A DNA stretch of 64,000 nt from Bacillota bacterium. Its GTDB lineage: Bacteria > Bacillota > Clostridia > Lachnospirales > Lachnospiraceae. Below are positions 43,266 through 52,402 of the stretch, piece after piece. The notes under the pieces are model-generated. The model saw only the letters and a program-made list of their open reading frames with translations. It made no database searches and was not told the origin of the DNA. The translations under genes and the position numbers were made by a program. How positions within the stretch are numbered: position 1 is the stretch's first letter; each line of letters starts with the position of its first letter. Where the stretch lies: contig JAEXNR010000024.1 of assembly GCA_023439505.1 (NCBI GenBank), positions 1 through 64,000 on the forward strand, in the 5' to 3' direction.

Positions 43266-43295
43266 TTGACAAATATCTCAGCAGAGGAATATACT
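43266..43295 (+). promoter_or_regulatory. metY: metY promoter
   Basis: TTGACA (43266-43271), an 18-bp spacer and TATACT (43290-43295) lie 40 bases before the metY ATG. There is no SAM-riboswitch (S-box) sequence, which many clostridial met genes have. Confidence 0.7.
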
Positions 43296-43334
43296 AACAA
43301 AAATGGACATACGCAATGAAGGGAAGTAAAGAAC

Positions 43335-44600
43335 ATGAAAGATGAAACAAAATGTCTGCATTCCGGCTATACGCCAAAGAATGGGGAACCCAGCGTGGTA
43401 CCAATTGTACAAAGTACAACTTATCGCTTTGACTCAACAGAACATATCGGCCAGTTATTCGATATGCCGACAGAATTTATGTATTCCAGATTTGCCAATC
43501 CGACTGTGGATGCGGTAGAGAAGAAAATTGCAGATTTAGAGGGAGGCGTGGGTGCTATGTGTACCTCATCCGGCCAGGCTGCATCCTTTATATCCATCCT
43601 GAACCTATGCAATGCAGGAGACAGCTTTATCAGTACGGCTACTATTTATGGCGGTACCGTGAATCTGTTTGCCGTAACCTTAAAGAAACTCGGTATTGAG
43701 TGTATCTTTGTCAATGGAGACGACACGCAGGAAAACATTCTGAAAGCATTTAAGCCAAATACCAGAGCAGTATTTTGCGAGACCCTGGCAAATCCGGCAC
43801 TTAGTGTATGCGACATCGAAAAGCTCGCAGATCTGGCACATTCACAGAATGTTCCTTTGATTATTGATAACACCTTTGCAACACCGATTCTATGTAAACC
43901 TTTTGAGTTCGGTGCAGATATTGTTGTCTACTCTACTTCAAAATATATGGACGGACATGCGCTGCAGGTGGGCGGGGCGATTGTAGACAGTGGTAAGTTT
44001 AATTGGAACAATGGTAACTTCCCTGAATTTACAGAACCGGATGAATCCTATCATGGCGTTGTATATACCAGAGACTTCGGGAATATGGCTTATATTATAA
44101 AGGCCAGAATGCAGTATATGAGAGATCTTGGGGCATATCCGTCAGCCAATTCCGCATTCTTGTTAAACCTTGGTCTTGAAACAATGGCATTAAGAATGAA
44201 ACAATATTGTGAGAATGCCCTTCAGGTAGCCAAATATCTAAAGGCTTCTGATAAAATAGAGTCTGTTAACTATCCGGGACTTGAGGATGATAAATACTAT
44301 GAGTTGAATAAAAAGTATTTGAAGGGTGCCAGCGGTGTCGTAACCATCGTAATCAAAGGGGGCAAGGAGAATGCCGTGAAATTCATGGATGGCCTGAAGC
44401 TCGCTTCCAATGAAGTACATGTTGCAGATATCAGAACCTGCGTCCTGCATCCTGCCAGTGCAACCCACCGTCAGCTGACCAATGAACAGCTGATTGCGGC
44501 AGGAATAAATCCCGGAATGATTCGCTTTTCCGTTGGCCTTGAGAACGTGGAAGATATCATAGAAGATATCGCGCAAAGCCTCGCAGCGGTAGAGAAATAG
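43335..44600 (+). CDS. metY: O-acetylhomoserine sulfhydrylase (PLP enzyme)
   Basis: A 421-aa Cys/Met metabolism PLP enzyme that joins O-acetylhomoserine with sulfide to give homocysteine. The PLP lysine is in STSKYMDGH, the ring-stacking and phosphate residues in MYSRFANPTV and TSSGQAA, and the end shows RFSVGLENVEDII. Together with metF it covers two steps to methionine. The first bases GAAGTAAAGAAC serve as a moderate ribosome site. Transcribed singly. Confidence 0.93.
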   Translation: MKDETKCLHSGYTPKNGEPSVVPIVQSTTYRFDSTEHIGQLFDMPTEFMYSRFANPTVDAVEKKIADLEGGVGAMCTSSGQAASFISILNLCNAGDSFISTATIYGGTVNLFAVTLKKLGIECIFVNGDDTQENILKAFKPNTRAVFCETLANPALSVCDIEKLADLAHSQNVPLIIDNTFATPILCKPFEFGADIVVYSTSKYMDGHALQVGGAIVDSGKFNWNNGNFPEFTEPDESYHGVVYTRDFGNMAYIIKARMQYMRDLGAYPSANSAFLLNLGLETMALRMKQYCENALQVAKYLKASDKIESVNYPGLEDDKYYELNKKYLKGASGVVTIVIKGGKENAVKFMDGLKLASNEVHVADIRTCVLHPASATHRQLTNEQLIAAGINPGMIRFSVGLENVEDIIEDIAQSLAAVEK

Positions 44601-44678
44601 GGAGAGGATGCTATGGGAATTCCTGTTTGCAACGGATCTCAGGACTGCTAATATCCATCAGTTATAATCAGATTATTT

Positions 44679-44732
44679 AACAGGAGGAGACTTGATTAGA
44701 TGTCTATCTATCGAGGATTCTCCTGTTTTTAT
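44679..44732 (+). terminator. metY: Terminator after metY
   Basis: AACAGGAG (44679-44686) pairs with CTCCTGTT (44720-44727), then TTTATA. Between here and 45013 I see no supported gene; a 60-codon frame at 44700-44882 lacks a ribosome site and overlaps this stem. Confidence 0.7.
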
Positions 44733-45013
44733 AGGAACATGTTCCATCAAAAATTTTTAAGAATTCAGGATAATACAACCAAATCAAAGATTCTTAAGGG
44801 TTCCGGGTTAATAGTTACAAAGTTGTGTTGTGCTGCATTGGATCTTGTATTTATCCTTAGAGAAAAGGAAGCATATGGATAAGACAATAAGGGGCAGTTA
44901 CATGGATTGGTCTGAGTTGTCATAATGAAACTTAAGAATATCTTAATCATTGTGAAAGGAATTCTTAATCTGATTCTGCTATTATCAGATTATCAATCTC
45001 AGGGGTGTGAAGT

Positions 45014-45724
45014 ATGTTACGAAAACCGGCCATCAAAACTACTATTTTTATAATGCTGGGTCTTATTCTTATGATCCTTTATGGAGTATTCTTCTTTCAA
45101 AGAGGAATTCTCTTTGAAGGAACCTTCTTAAGGCAGATCAAGCAGGGGGAGGATACAGCGTATCAAGGAACGGTATACGGTGAATCGATTTTCATTAAGA
45201 GCGGGGATATCACAAATACAGATTCCGGTCAGATCCAGTTTCAAATCGGTGACTGGTATGATCATACGTTTACAGTGAATAAACGATATGAAGGGTATCG
45301 TATGGATATCACGATCTATGAAAACAATCAATTGCGATTTGACGGATATTATCAGGAGGGAAAGAACGGAATCCTCTTTGAAAAAAACGGGGAGCTGGCG
45401 GATGGGATCCTTTCCATCACGGTGAACAATGAAAGTCCCTTTTCAGGGGATTATAGGATCAGCAACTATGATATCATTGAAACGCTTCTTCATAGAAATG
45501 TAATCCTTCGCGGAAATCCTGTGCTTTTATTGTTTGCAGTCATTTTGACATGCATTCATGTGGTAGACAGAAAATGGCCATTGTTCTTCTTCACCCTGAG
45601 AAATGTTATATCAGTGAATAACCCGGAACCGTCTGAGGTTTACCTGGTCATACAAAAGTTTTGCTGGCATCTGTATCCGGTAATTATTGCAGGTTTGCTG
45701 CTGGCGGGGCTATTCATTAGATAG
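45014..45724 (+). CDS. Membrane protein of unknown function
   Basis: A 236-aa protein with an N-terminal helix (about 9-29), an extracytoplasmic beta-rich middle of about 130 residues, and two C-terminal helices (about 170-188 and 218-234). I recognise no family. CAGGGGTGTGAAGT precedes the ATG. A 45-aa membrane protein follows 46 bases later, so they may form a small two-gene membrane unit. Confidence 0.65.
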   Translation: MLRKPAIKTTIFIMLGLILMILYGVFFFQRGILFEGTFLRQIKQGEDTAYQGTVYGESIFIKSGDITNTDSGQIQFQIGDWYDHTFTVNKRYEGYRMDITIYENNQLRFDGYYQEGKNGILFEKNGELADGILSITVNNESPFSGDYRISNYDIIETLLHRNVILRGNPVLLLFAVILTCIHVVDRKWPLFFFTLRNVISVNNPEPSEVYLVIQKFCWHLYPVIIAGLLLAGLFIR

Positions 45725-45770
45725 GACGAATCTGTATTACGAAGCTTAGAAATCAGGGAGGAGTTTTACC

Positions 45771-45908
45771 ATGGATTCAATCTTATACTCATTATCTGCA
45801 GTGGGAGTCATTATCCCGGTTTTGGAAATTATTCTTATGATATTGGGGATTTACGCATTGCTCTATGCGATCAGGGTTTTGCGCATCTACATCAGGGATC
45901 ATGAATAA
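45771..45908 (+). CDS. Small single-pass membrane protein (45 aa)
   Basis: GGGAGGAG lies seven bases before the ATG. The 45 residues are almost all hydrophobic (IIPVLEIILMILGIYALLYA) with a basic tail RVLRIYIRDHE that would stay in the cytoplasm. It is short for routine gene callers but well supported by its ribosome site and composition. Probably a subunit or regulator of the preceding membrane protein; function unknown. Confidence 0.6.
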   Translation: MDSILYSLSAVGVIIPVLEIILMILGIYALLYAIRVLRIYIRDHE

Positions 45909-46012
45909 GAACCGGAATATTGATTTATGTATGACTTTTACTATTCACAATCCTATGTTATGATATAAGGGAACAGTTAATTTATAACGTTTTCAGGTAA
46001 GGAGGTAATGGG

Positions 46013-46738
46013 ATGGATTATTTAAAAGCAATTGATAAGAGAATATCCAGAAGAACATATCTTGGTACACCCATTGATACACAGAAGATAGCCATTCTAA
46101 TCAATTTAATCAATAAAATTAACAAAGAGACAGGTCTTTCCATAGCATTCATTGAGGATGGAAGCAATGCATTTCGCTCTCTTAGCAAGAGTTATGGAAT
46201 GTTTCAGGGGGTTCGGTCCCTGATTGTGTTAAAGGGTTCTACCGGTGTGAAAGATCTAAAGGAGAAGCTGGGCTATTATGGCGAAGAAATTGTCCTGGAA
46301 GCTACGAATCTTAATCTTGGTACTTGCTGGGTTGGGGGAACCTTTGACCGCAAGAATCCCGTGTTTCAAGTTGATGGCAAAGAAAAATTGGTTTGTGTCA
46401 TTACCATAGGGAATGTGGCGGAGGACAAGTCGATTCGAGAGAAAATGATCTATGGCCTTACCCATAGGAAGACAAGAAGCATGGAAGAGTTCTATACCGC
46501 CGACAAAGCTGTGCCGGATTGGTTCAGGAATGGCATAAAGGCAGTTCAGAAAGCACCATCGGCAACAAACAGCCAAAAGTATCGTTTTGAATATAAGAAT
46601 GATGTGGTGAAAGCTTTCATTCCTGATAACTACGAATATGATCTGGTGGATCTTGGAATTGCAAAGTTTCATTTTGAACTGGCAGCAGGAGGGAAATTCT
46701 GTGTTGGAAATCACGGAGTTTATTCTCCGAGAAGTTAA
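46013..46738 (+). CDS. Nitroreductase-family protein (TM1586-like)
   Basis: A 241-aa pseudo-duplicated nitroreductase fold: KRISRRTYLGTPID at the start, LGTCWVGGTFDR in the middle, and KAPSATNSQKYRFEY, the FMN-contact motif, in the second half. This permuted arrangement is the TM1586 type. AAGGAGG precedes the ATG. It probably binds FMN; its substrate is unknown and it differs from the shorter nitroreductase at 22641. Confidence 0.82.
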   Translation: MDYLKAIDKRISRRTYLGTPIDTQKIAILINLINKINKETGLSIAFIEDGSNAFRSLSKSYGMFQGVRSLIVLKGSTGVKDLKEKLGYYGEEIVLEATNLNLGTCWVGGTFDRKNPVFQVDGKEKLVCVITIGNVAEDKSIREKMIYGLTHRKTRSMEEFYTADKAVPDWFRNGIKAVQKAPSATNSQKYRFEYKNDVVKAFIPDNYEYDLVDLGIAKFHFELAAGGKFCVGNHGVYSPRS

Positions 46739-46772
46739 GAAGGTTGTATAGAGCGAAATAAAATTTATGTAA

Positions 46773-46833
46773 ACGTCAAATTGATAGCCTGAGGAGGAGA
46801 AGCGGGTGTAGGATATCAATTTGGCGTAATTTT
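46773..46833 (+). terminator. Terminator after the nitroreductase
   Basis: ACGTCAAATTGATA (46773-46786) pairs with TATCAATTTGGCGT (46814-46827, one wobble), followed by AATTTTTT. The 340 bases from here to 47170 hold no gene that I can support. Confidence 0.8.
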
Positions 46834-47170
46834 TTGCTGCTGAATTCATTATAAAATGCAATTGTGAAAGAAGCATGGAGAAATTATGAAGTAATTGTGT
46901 ATTAATTGCTTCATTTTTCTTATGATTGTGGATAACCATAGGAAAATAAGTTTAATTCGAGGAAAAACAGCCATAATAATGGTTGGACGGTAAGCTGAAT
47001 AAAATTGTCAGAAAAGGTCAGAAAAGCGCAGGTATCCATGCATCGATTGAGTAAGGCAGGAATAGAATTTATAGTAGGGGAAAAGTTTGAGCCTATAGAA
47101 TTCTCTAACCAAACCAGGGGTTTGCCAGGGAGGTATGGGGATGGGCATTCTTGATTAAGGAGGTTGAGGT

Positions 47171-48448
47171 ATGGCGAAAATAATTATTGTAGGGGGTGGA
47201 TGGGCCGGTTGTGCTGCGGCAGTCAGTGCTGCTAACGCCGGCGCTGACGTTACACTGTTGGAAAGAACAGATATGCTGCTTGGTACCGGACTGGTGGGCG
47301 GCATCATGCGCAATAATGGCAGATTTACAGCGACTGAAGAGATGATCGCCATGGGTGGAGGAGATCTTTTTGAAATATGTGATCGGACGGCAAGACATAA
47401 AAACATTAATTTTCCCGGTCATCATCATGCGAGCCTGTATGACATATGCATTACACCGGTGGAAGTTGAGAACCATCTGAAGAAAATCGGAGTCGAGTTG
47501 GTCATGGAGGCAAGAATTGCGAGATTAACATTAGATTCAACCGCCATTTTGTCTGTAACAGATCAAAAGGACAGAGAATTTATCGGGGATGTTTTTATTG
47601 ATACCACGGGGACAGCAGGGCCGGTAAGTAACTGCAATCGATATGGAAATGGCTGTGCCATGTGCATTATGCGTTGCCCAAGCTTTGGCGGGAGAATCAG
47701 TCTCACGGCACTGGCGGGAATCAAGGAAAGAGCCGGCAAAAAAGCAGATGGAAGCGTCGGAGCCATGAGCGGTTCTTGTAAGCTCTTTAAAGAGTCACTT
47801 TCGAAAGAGATCCAGGAGGAATTAGGGGAAAAGGGAGTGGTGATTATTCCTATTCCGGAGGAACTGAAGGAAGATCATCTGAGCATCAAGGTATGTCAGC
47901 AATACGCATTAAAGGAATATGCAGATAATATAATTCTGCTTGATACCGGACATGCTAAACTAATGACACCATTCTTTAAGCTGGAGAGACTAAGACAGAT
48001 CCACGGACTGGAACATGCAAGATATGAAGACCCTTATGCGGGAGGAATCGGCAACTCAATGAGATTTTTTAGTATCGCACCCAGAGATAATTCGCTTAAG
48101 GTGGAGGGAATCAGGAATCTGTTTTGTGCGGGGGAAAAGGCAGGACTGCTGGTTGGACATACGGAGGCAATCGTTACCGGAGTATTGGCAGGGCATAACA
48201 GTGTCAGATGTGCCCTGGGACTGGAACTTCTGGAAATTCCGAGAGAGCTCTCGATTGGTGACGCCATCTCCTATGTTCGGGAGGAGATTCAGACAGAAAA
48301 TGATACCGGATCAAAGTATACCTTCTCAGGGTCCGTCTATTTCGACCGTATGAAATTGCTTCACTTATATGATACGGATGCTTTACAAATCCACGGGAAA
48401 GTTAAGCAGCTTGGAATGAAGGATATCTTTCTGCAAAAGCTCTTATAA
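47171..48448 (+). CDS. FAD-dependent oxidoreductase with Cys-rich insert
   Basis: A 425-aa FAD_oxidored family protein with the Rossmann motif GGGWAGCAAAVSAANAGADV at its start and a C-terminal FAD-closing segment FCAGEKAGLLVGHTEA. In the middle CNRYGNGCAMCIMRCPSFGG carries four cysteines that could hold an Fe-S cluster or a redox disulfide. Family members act in Fe-S coupled redox reactions or as GidA-like enzymes. AAGGAGG precedes the ATG. Its electron partner is unknown. Confidence 0.82.
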   Translation: MAKIIIVGGGWAGCAAAVSAANAGADVTLLERTDMLLGTGLVGGIMRNNGRFTATEEMIAMGGGDLFEICDRTARHKNINFPGHHHASLYDICITPVEVENHLKKIGVELVMEARIARLTLDSTAILSVTDQKDREFIGDVFIDTTGTAGPVSNCNRYGNGCAMCIMRCPSFGGRISLTALAGIKERAGKKADGSVGAMSGSCKLFKESLSKEIQEELGEKGVVIIPIPEELKEDHLSIKVCQQYALKEYADNIILLDTGHAKLMTPFFKLERLRQIHGLEHARYEDPYAGGIGNSMRFFSIAPRDNSLKVEGIRNLFCAGEKAGLLVGHTEAIVTGVLAGHNSVRCALGLELLEIPRELSIGDAISYVREEIQTENDTGSKYTFSGSVYFDRMKLLHLYDTDALQIHGKVKQLGMKDIFLQKLL

Positions 48449-48465
48449 AGTGATGCAAAAGCCAT

Positions 48466-48516
48466 GGGAGAGTTCCAGAATGAATATCCTCTGAAATTCA
48501 TTCTGAACTCCTTCCC
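48466..48516. terminator. Hairpin between convergent FAD and coat genes
   Basis: GGGAGAGTTCCAGAATGAAT (48466-48485) pairs almost fully with ATTCATTCTGAACTCCTTCC (48496-48515), with an eleven-base loop. It serves as a terminator in either direction, though T-runs are short. Confidence 0.7.
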
Positions 48517-48559
48517 TATTGTTTTGAGATGTGCCAGTGTTATGAGGCGGGAATGACTG

Positions 48560-49066
48560 TCATTTTGGCGTATACATTCCCTTGTTTTTCATATACGTAA
48601 ATACCGCTTCTCCGTGCTTTTGCTCTTCCTTCTGGATATGATTCAGAAGATCTCTGACCTGTGCATCCTGAAATTCAAAGATAGCCGTATCATAGGTACC
48701 TGATACATATTTTTCTGACATAAGAATATCACTGCAAAGATCCTTGTCGGAAGATTTAAAATTACTGGTGCTGCTGTGATCGAAGCTGACAGGCTTAGAC
48801 TCCGGAGTTTGTGGTTTTGGCTGGCTGGGCTGCTGCCCGGAGCCGGGTTGATTGTTTAAGGAGGGGAGTTTACCGCTTAACAACTGATTGATGGTCTCCA
48901 GATGCTCCTTTTCTTTCTGGCCGTTACTTCTGAAAATAGCTTTTAATTCTTTGTCATTTGCCAGATTTTCATAATTCTCATATTTTAAAATGCATTGTTC
49001 TTCATGACTCTTTTGATCTTCCAAAAGCAGTCGTTCCTTATTGGATAATATAATATTTGTAATCAT
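48560..49066 (-). CDS. CotF-like spore coat protein
   Basis: The 168-aa product has two ferritin-like helical stretches (LLLEDQKSHEEQCILKYENY and SDILMSEKYVSGTYDTAIFE, then LLNHIQKEEQKHGE) joined by a Pro/Gln-rich linker, as in CotF-family coat proteins. It would be deposited on the outside of the forespore. GGAGGTG lies before the ATG on the minus strand. It stands alone. Confidence 0.82.
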   Translation of the reverse strand: MITNIILSNKERLLLEDQKSHEEQCILKYENYENLANDKELKAIFRSNGQKEKEHLETINQLLSGKLPSLNNQPGSGQQPSQPKPQTPESKPVSFDHSSTSNFKSSDKDLCSDILMSEKYVSGTYDTAIFEFQDAQVRDLLNHIQKEEQKHGEAVFTYMKNKGMYTPK

Positions 49067-49354
49067 GTTTCACACCTCCGCGATTAGTATGATCATAAAC
49101 CAGGATAATATCCTCGAATGATACGAAGTAGCCTTGATATTTTACATAAGTCTTAATAGAAAAGCCATAATTAAGAAGTAAACTCATTTTCAGGTGGTAA
49201 TTTCAAGTGCACAGTTTTATAATAAACAATATAGTATGAATACAAAAAATAATATTTACATAAAAGTTTGGATCTGAGAAATCCTTGGCTTATGTTAAGG
49301 TCGTGTTGAAATGGGATGGGGAATACCCCGGATAAATGGAATGGAGAAATAGAA

Positions 49355-49834
49355 ATGCGTATAAGAAAGGGGCAAGTTTGTAGTATGGAAGAACGCAAGA
49401 AGACAAATCAAATCAAACCATATGCAAGGACGGCAAATTATTATGAAACGGATCAGATGGCGGTAATTCATCATTCGAATTATATTCGATGGCTAGAAGA
49501 GGCAAGAATTGATTTTCTGGATCAGATTGGTCTGGGATATGCTGATATTGAAGCGGCAGGGCTCTATATTCCTGTTTTAGGGGCGTCCTGTGATTATAAG
49601 TCGTCGGTCAGATTTAATGATAAAGTTCTCATCTATCCTAAGATTACTTTTTTCAACGGGATAAAAATGAACATAGAATACAAAATCATAGATGAGCAGA
49701 CAAAGCAGTTGCGTGCAGTTGGAGAAACCAGGCATTGTTTTGTGACAAAAGAGTTTAAGCCGGTCAGTCTCAAAAAGGATGTTAAGAATATGTATGAGGT
49801 CTTTAACCAATGGCTGAATGTGGAATTCGCATAA
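49355..49834 (+). CDS. Acyl-CoA thioesterase, 4HBT hot-dog fold
   Basis: A 4-hydroxybenzoyl-CoA thioesterase-like protein: YYETDQMAVIHHSNYIRWLEEARIDFL carries the active-site Asp and surrounding motif, then VRFNDKVLIYPKI. It would hydrolyse acyl-CoA thioesters in the cytoplasm. Two starts are possible: ATG 49355 with GGAG eight bases upstream, or ATG 49385 with AAAGGGG twelve bases upstream; I prefer the first. Substrate unknown. Confidence 0.82.
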   Translation: MRIRKGQVCSMEERKKTNQIKPYARTANYYETDQMAVIHHSNYIRWLEEARIDFLDQIGLGYADIEAAGLYIPVLGASCDYKSSVRFNDKVLIYPKITFFNGIKMNIEYKIIDEQTKQLRAVGETRHCFVTKEFKPVSLKKDVKNMYEVFNQWLNVEFA

Positions 49835-49987
49835 GAGTATCTTTTTATAATACAACGCCAGGAGTCTATATAATCATTTGCCGGCAGGATGACCGACATG
49901 CTGTTCCCGGTAAAGCTGAGGTTTTATTATTCCTCAGGCAGTTTAGTAGGGAAGGCATGTCAGTACCATTGCCGGTTATCGTTTGGT

Positions 49988-51919
49988 TTATTTGGGATCG
50001 TATTTGATTTCCAGATCAGGGCAATGCCCTTTGTCCATCCGATGTCTTGCTTTACGGTTGGATACACTGTCGAATACGATGGAAAAGTCATAATCCTCAG
50101 GATACATCATGGAGGCCGGTGCTTTCAACTGTATTCTCTTATGATTAATAAGTTCTTTTCTTTTTTGAATCTGCACGCCAACCTCACCCTTTTCATTGGC
50201 AAGCTGATAGACAATTCCAATCTTCTTCTGCGGATATATCATAACGCTGTCGCCGATCTGAAATCTTTGGCTGCGTGTACCCGCTGGTTTCACAGGTTTT
50301 TCTTTTTCAATCCTCTCAAGATTCGCATGGGAATATAGTTCAGTGGCAGAATCCAAAAATGATGGATCCGGGCGCATGGGCTTTTCACTTTCTCCTTTTT
50401 TATATGCTTCATCATAAGCTCTGGCCAGGATGTGCTTTGGAAGACCAAGTCGTTTTGCAATATATAATGCGCAGCTCTCACCGGATGCTCCAATTTCCAG
50501 CTTATATAGCGGTTTCAGACTCACCCTGTCAAAAGCCATTCGCGCGTTGATAAGTCCCTGTGCATGTGCCGCATATTCCTTGACTTCCGGATAGTGGGTG
50601 GTGGCAACAAAGAGGCAGTTCTTTAACCGAAGCTCCTCCAAAATAGCAATAGCAATTCCCATCCCCTCCGCCGGATCTGTTCCGGATCCCAGCTCATCCA
50701 GCAGGATCAGGCTATCCTGATCCGAGGATTTGAGGATATCAATAATTTGAAGGATGTGGGAGGAGAAGGTAGAGAGATTTTCCGTGATACTCTGTCCGTC
50801 TCCAAGATCACACAGAACATTGTTATTCATACACATTTGTGCAGACTCACAGGGGAGATGCAGGCCGCATTGCGCCATGATGGCAAATAAGCCTACCGTC
50901 TTTAGGGCAACAGTTTTACCGCCGGTATTGGGGCCGGTAATCACAATTCCACGGACCATATCTCCCAGCGTAAAGTTTAAGGGAATGCATTCGTCAGCGC
51001 TGATAAGAGGATGCCTTCCGTTGACGATCTTCATCATTCGATTTGTGTTAATCGTGGCGGGTACTGCTTTTAAATCCAGGCTTAATTTGGCCTTGGCAAA
51101 GATGACATCCAGCAGTTCCATCGCCTCAATGTTAAGGGCAAGTGGAAGGGCATTCTCATTTACCAATGCAGTCAGAGTATATAAGATACGTCGGACTTCA
51201 TTGCTTTCATTTAACTCCAGTATAGAAAGTTCTTCTCTTAGCCTGGAGGCAGAACCAGGTTCCATAAAATAGGTGGTACCGGTAGAGGAGATATCCAGGA
51301 CCGATCCGCTGAACTGATTCTTATACTCTTTCTTTACCGGAAGGACATAGTGCCCGTTTCTGATAGAGACATATCCATCGGTAAACCATTCTTTTTTCGT
51401 CCGCAGCAGCTGATCCAATCTGGCCTTGATATCAGAATTGATCTGCTCCATTTTACGTCGGATGCCCTTCAGCTCTTTGGAAGCGTTATCATCCACAGTG
51501 TTATTTCTTATGGATTGCTCCAGATCCTTTTGTAAGGAGGAAAGATCCTGAATAGATCTTCCGTAGTCCGCAATATTTACTTCCAGTGATTCGGCTCTTC
51601 TTAGAAATTGCTTCATTCTGGAGCAGGCAGTTAGAAACTGGCATATCTTTGTCAATTGATCCGGCAGGAGCATAGCATCCTTTCCGGCCAGCTCCATCAG
51701 AATACTGATTTCTTTCATAGAGGGCAGGGGCGGGGTTCCCACCTGCTCCAGAATTTTTCTTGCTTCTGTTGTTTCTTTTGTTTTGTGCTTAACCTCAGCT
51801 TCATTTAAAAAGGGAACCAGCTGGGAGAGCTTTCTTTGTGCTGCCTCTGATACAGCATATTCACATAATTTATCTCTTATTTTATTAAATTCAAGCGTAA
51901 TTATAGCGTTATGATTCAT
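49988..51919 (-). CDS. mutS2: MutS2-type ATPase without Smr domain
   Basis: A 643-aa MutS2-like protein: N-terminal clamp and coiled-coil region, then the MutS ATPase with Walker A GPNTGGKT, LILLDELGSGTDPAEG and TTHYPEVK. A KOW-like segment follows, but the C-terminal Smr nuclease domain of B. subtilis MutS2 is absent. The protein ends in a FSIVFDSVSNRKARHRM tail, as in a clostridial subfamily. Full MutS2 splits collided ribosomes and suppresses recombination; this form may keep only the ATPase function. The start at 51919 is chosen because upstream Mets have no site. A leader with peptide and terminators precedes it. Confidence 0.85.
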   Translation of the reverse strand: MNHNAIITLEFNKIRDKLCEYAVSEAAQRKLSQLVPFLNEAEVKHKTKETTEARKILEQVGTPPLPSMKEISILMELAGKDAMLLPDQLTKICQFLTACSRMKQFLRRAESLEVNIADYGRSIQDLSSLQKDLEQSIRNNTVDDNASKELKGIRRKMEQINSDIKARLDQLLRTKKEWFTDGYVSIRNGHYVLPVKKEYKNQFSGSVLDISSTGTTYFMEPGSASRLREELSILELNESNEVRRILYTLTALVNENALPLALNIEAMELLDVIFAKAKLSLDLKAVPATINTNRMMKIVNGRHPLISADECIPLNFTLGDMVRGIVITGPNTGGKTVALKTVGLFAIMAQCGLHLPCESAQMCMNNNVLCDLGDGQSITENLSTFSSHILQIIDILKSSDQDSLILLDELGSGTDPAEGMGIAIAILEELRLKNCLFVATTHYPEVKEYAAHAQGLINARMAFDRVSLKPLYKLEIGASGESCALYIAKRLGLPKHILARAYDEAYKKGESEKPMRPDPSFLDSATELYSHANLERIEKEKPVKPAGTRSQRFQIGDSVMIYPQKKIGIVYQLANEKGEVGVQIQKRKELINHKRIQLKAPASMMYPEDYDFSIVFDSVSNRKARHRMDKGHCPDLEIKYDPK

Positions 51920-51954
51920 GATGAATTCATCCTTTCCGTCATCTTTGTTCATGG

Positions 51955-52361
51955 AAAAGCCCACATAAAGCCCCGGCCTTTACAACAGAACCGGAACCTT
52001 GTGTGGGCGTTCGTTAAGATGAGCATATCATCATAAGACCAATTCACCATGCAAAAAGGCATAACAGGATACACCTATTATGCCATGTTAACAAATAAGA
52101 ATCAGGATGACAGCATTCTCTATCTATAACAGGACAGATTTTCCGGGGTATTGACTGTAAAGGCAGATAACAGGGTATAAAAATATAAGGTATTCAAAAA
52201 CATACCCTGCGCTTATTCAATTTCGTGTTAGTACAATATGTTCTGAATTGTACTATTTTGCACGAACCTCACTTACAGTTAATACCGACATCAAAACCTT
52301 CCTCTCAATTATAATATCAAGTTACAACTTCGATTTTATCATAAGGATGCTTCTGTGTCAA
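51955..52361 (-). promoter_or_regulatory. Promoter and attenuator leader of mutS2
   Basis: On the minus strand TTGACA (52361-52356), a 17-bp spacer and TAAAAT (52338-52333) form a near-perfect promoter just after the CcdA-TlpA stop. The leader then holds a 12-codon ORF, the stem TAGTACAAT/ATTGTACTA (52229-52255), and CAGGGTAT/ATACCCTG (52171-52209) with competing ATACC copies. A strong terminator GGCATAA-AGG/CCT-TTATGCC plus T5 lies at 52084-52053. A further hairpin is at 52008-51955 (GCCCACA/TGTGGGC then TTTT). The whole is about 400 nt and looks like conditional transcription termination. Confidence 0.65.
52253..52291 (-). CDS. 12-codon leader peptide of mutS2
   Basis: Minus-strand ORF encoding MSVLTVSEVRAK, with GAGAGGAAGG six bases before the ATG and a TAG stop. 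The stop codon lies inside the first leader hairpin. The peptide matches nothing I recognise. The site strength and placement near the 5' end of the transcript support translation. Confidence 0.55.
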   Translation of the reverse strand: MSVLTVSEVRAK

Positions 52362-52402
52362 AGAAATTTCATATATCTGAGAACATATATAAAACGTCAT
52401 AG

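Noticed and set aside
43241..43334. SAM riboswitch upstream of metY
   Set aside because: None of the S-box conserved segments is present; only a promoter and short leader.
44700..44882. 60-codon frame after metY
   Set aside because: It overlaps the metY terminator and lacks a ribosome site and domain features.
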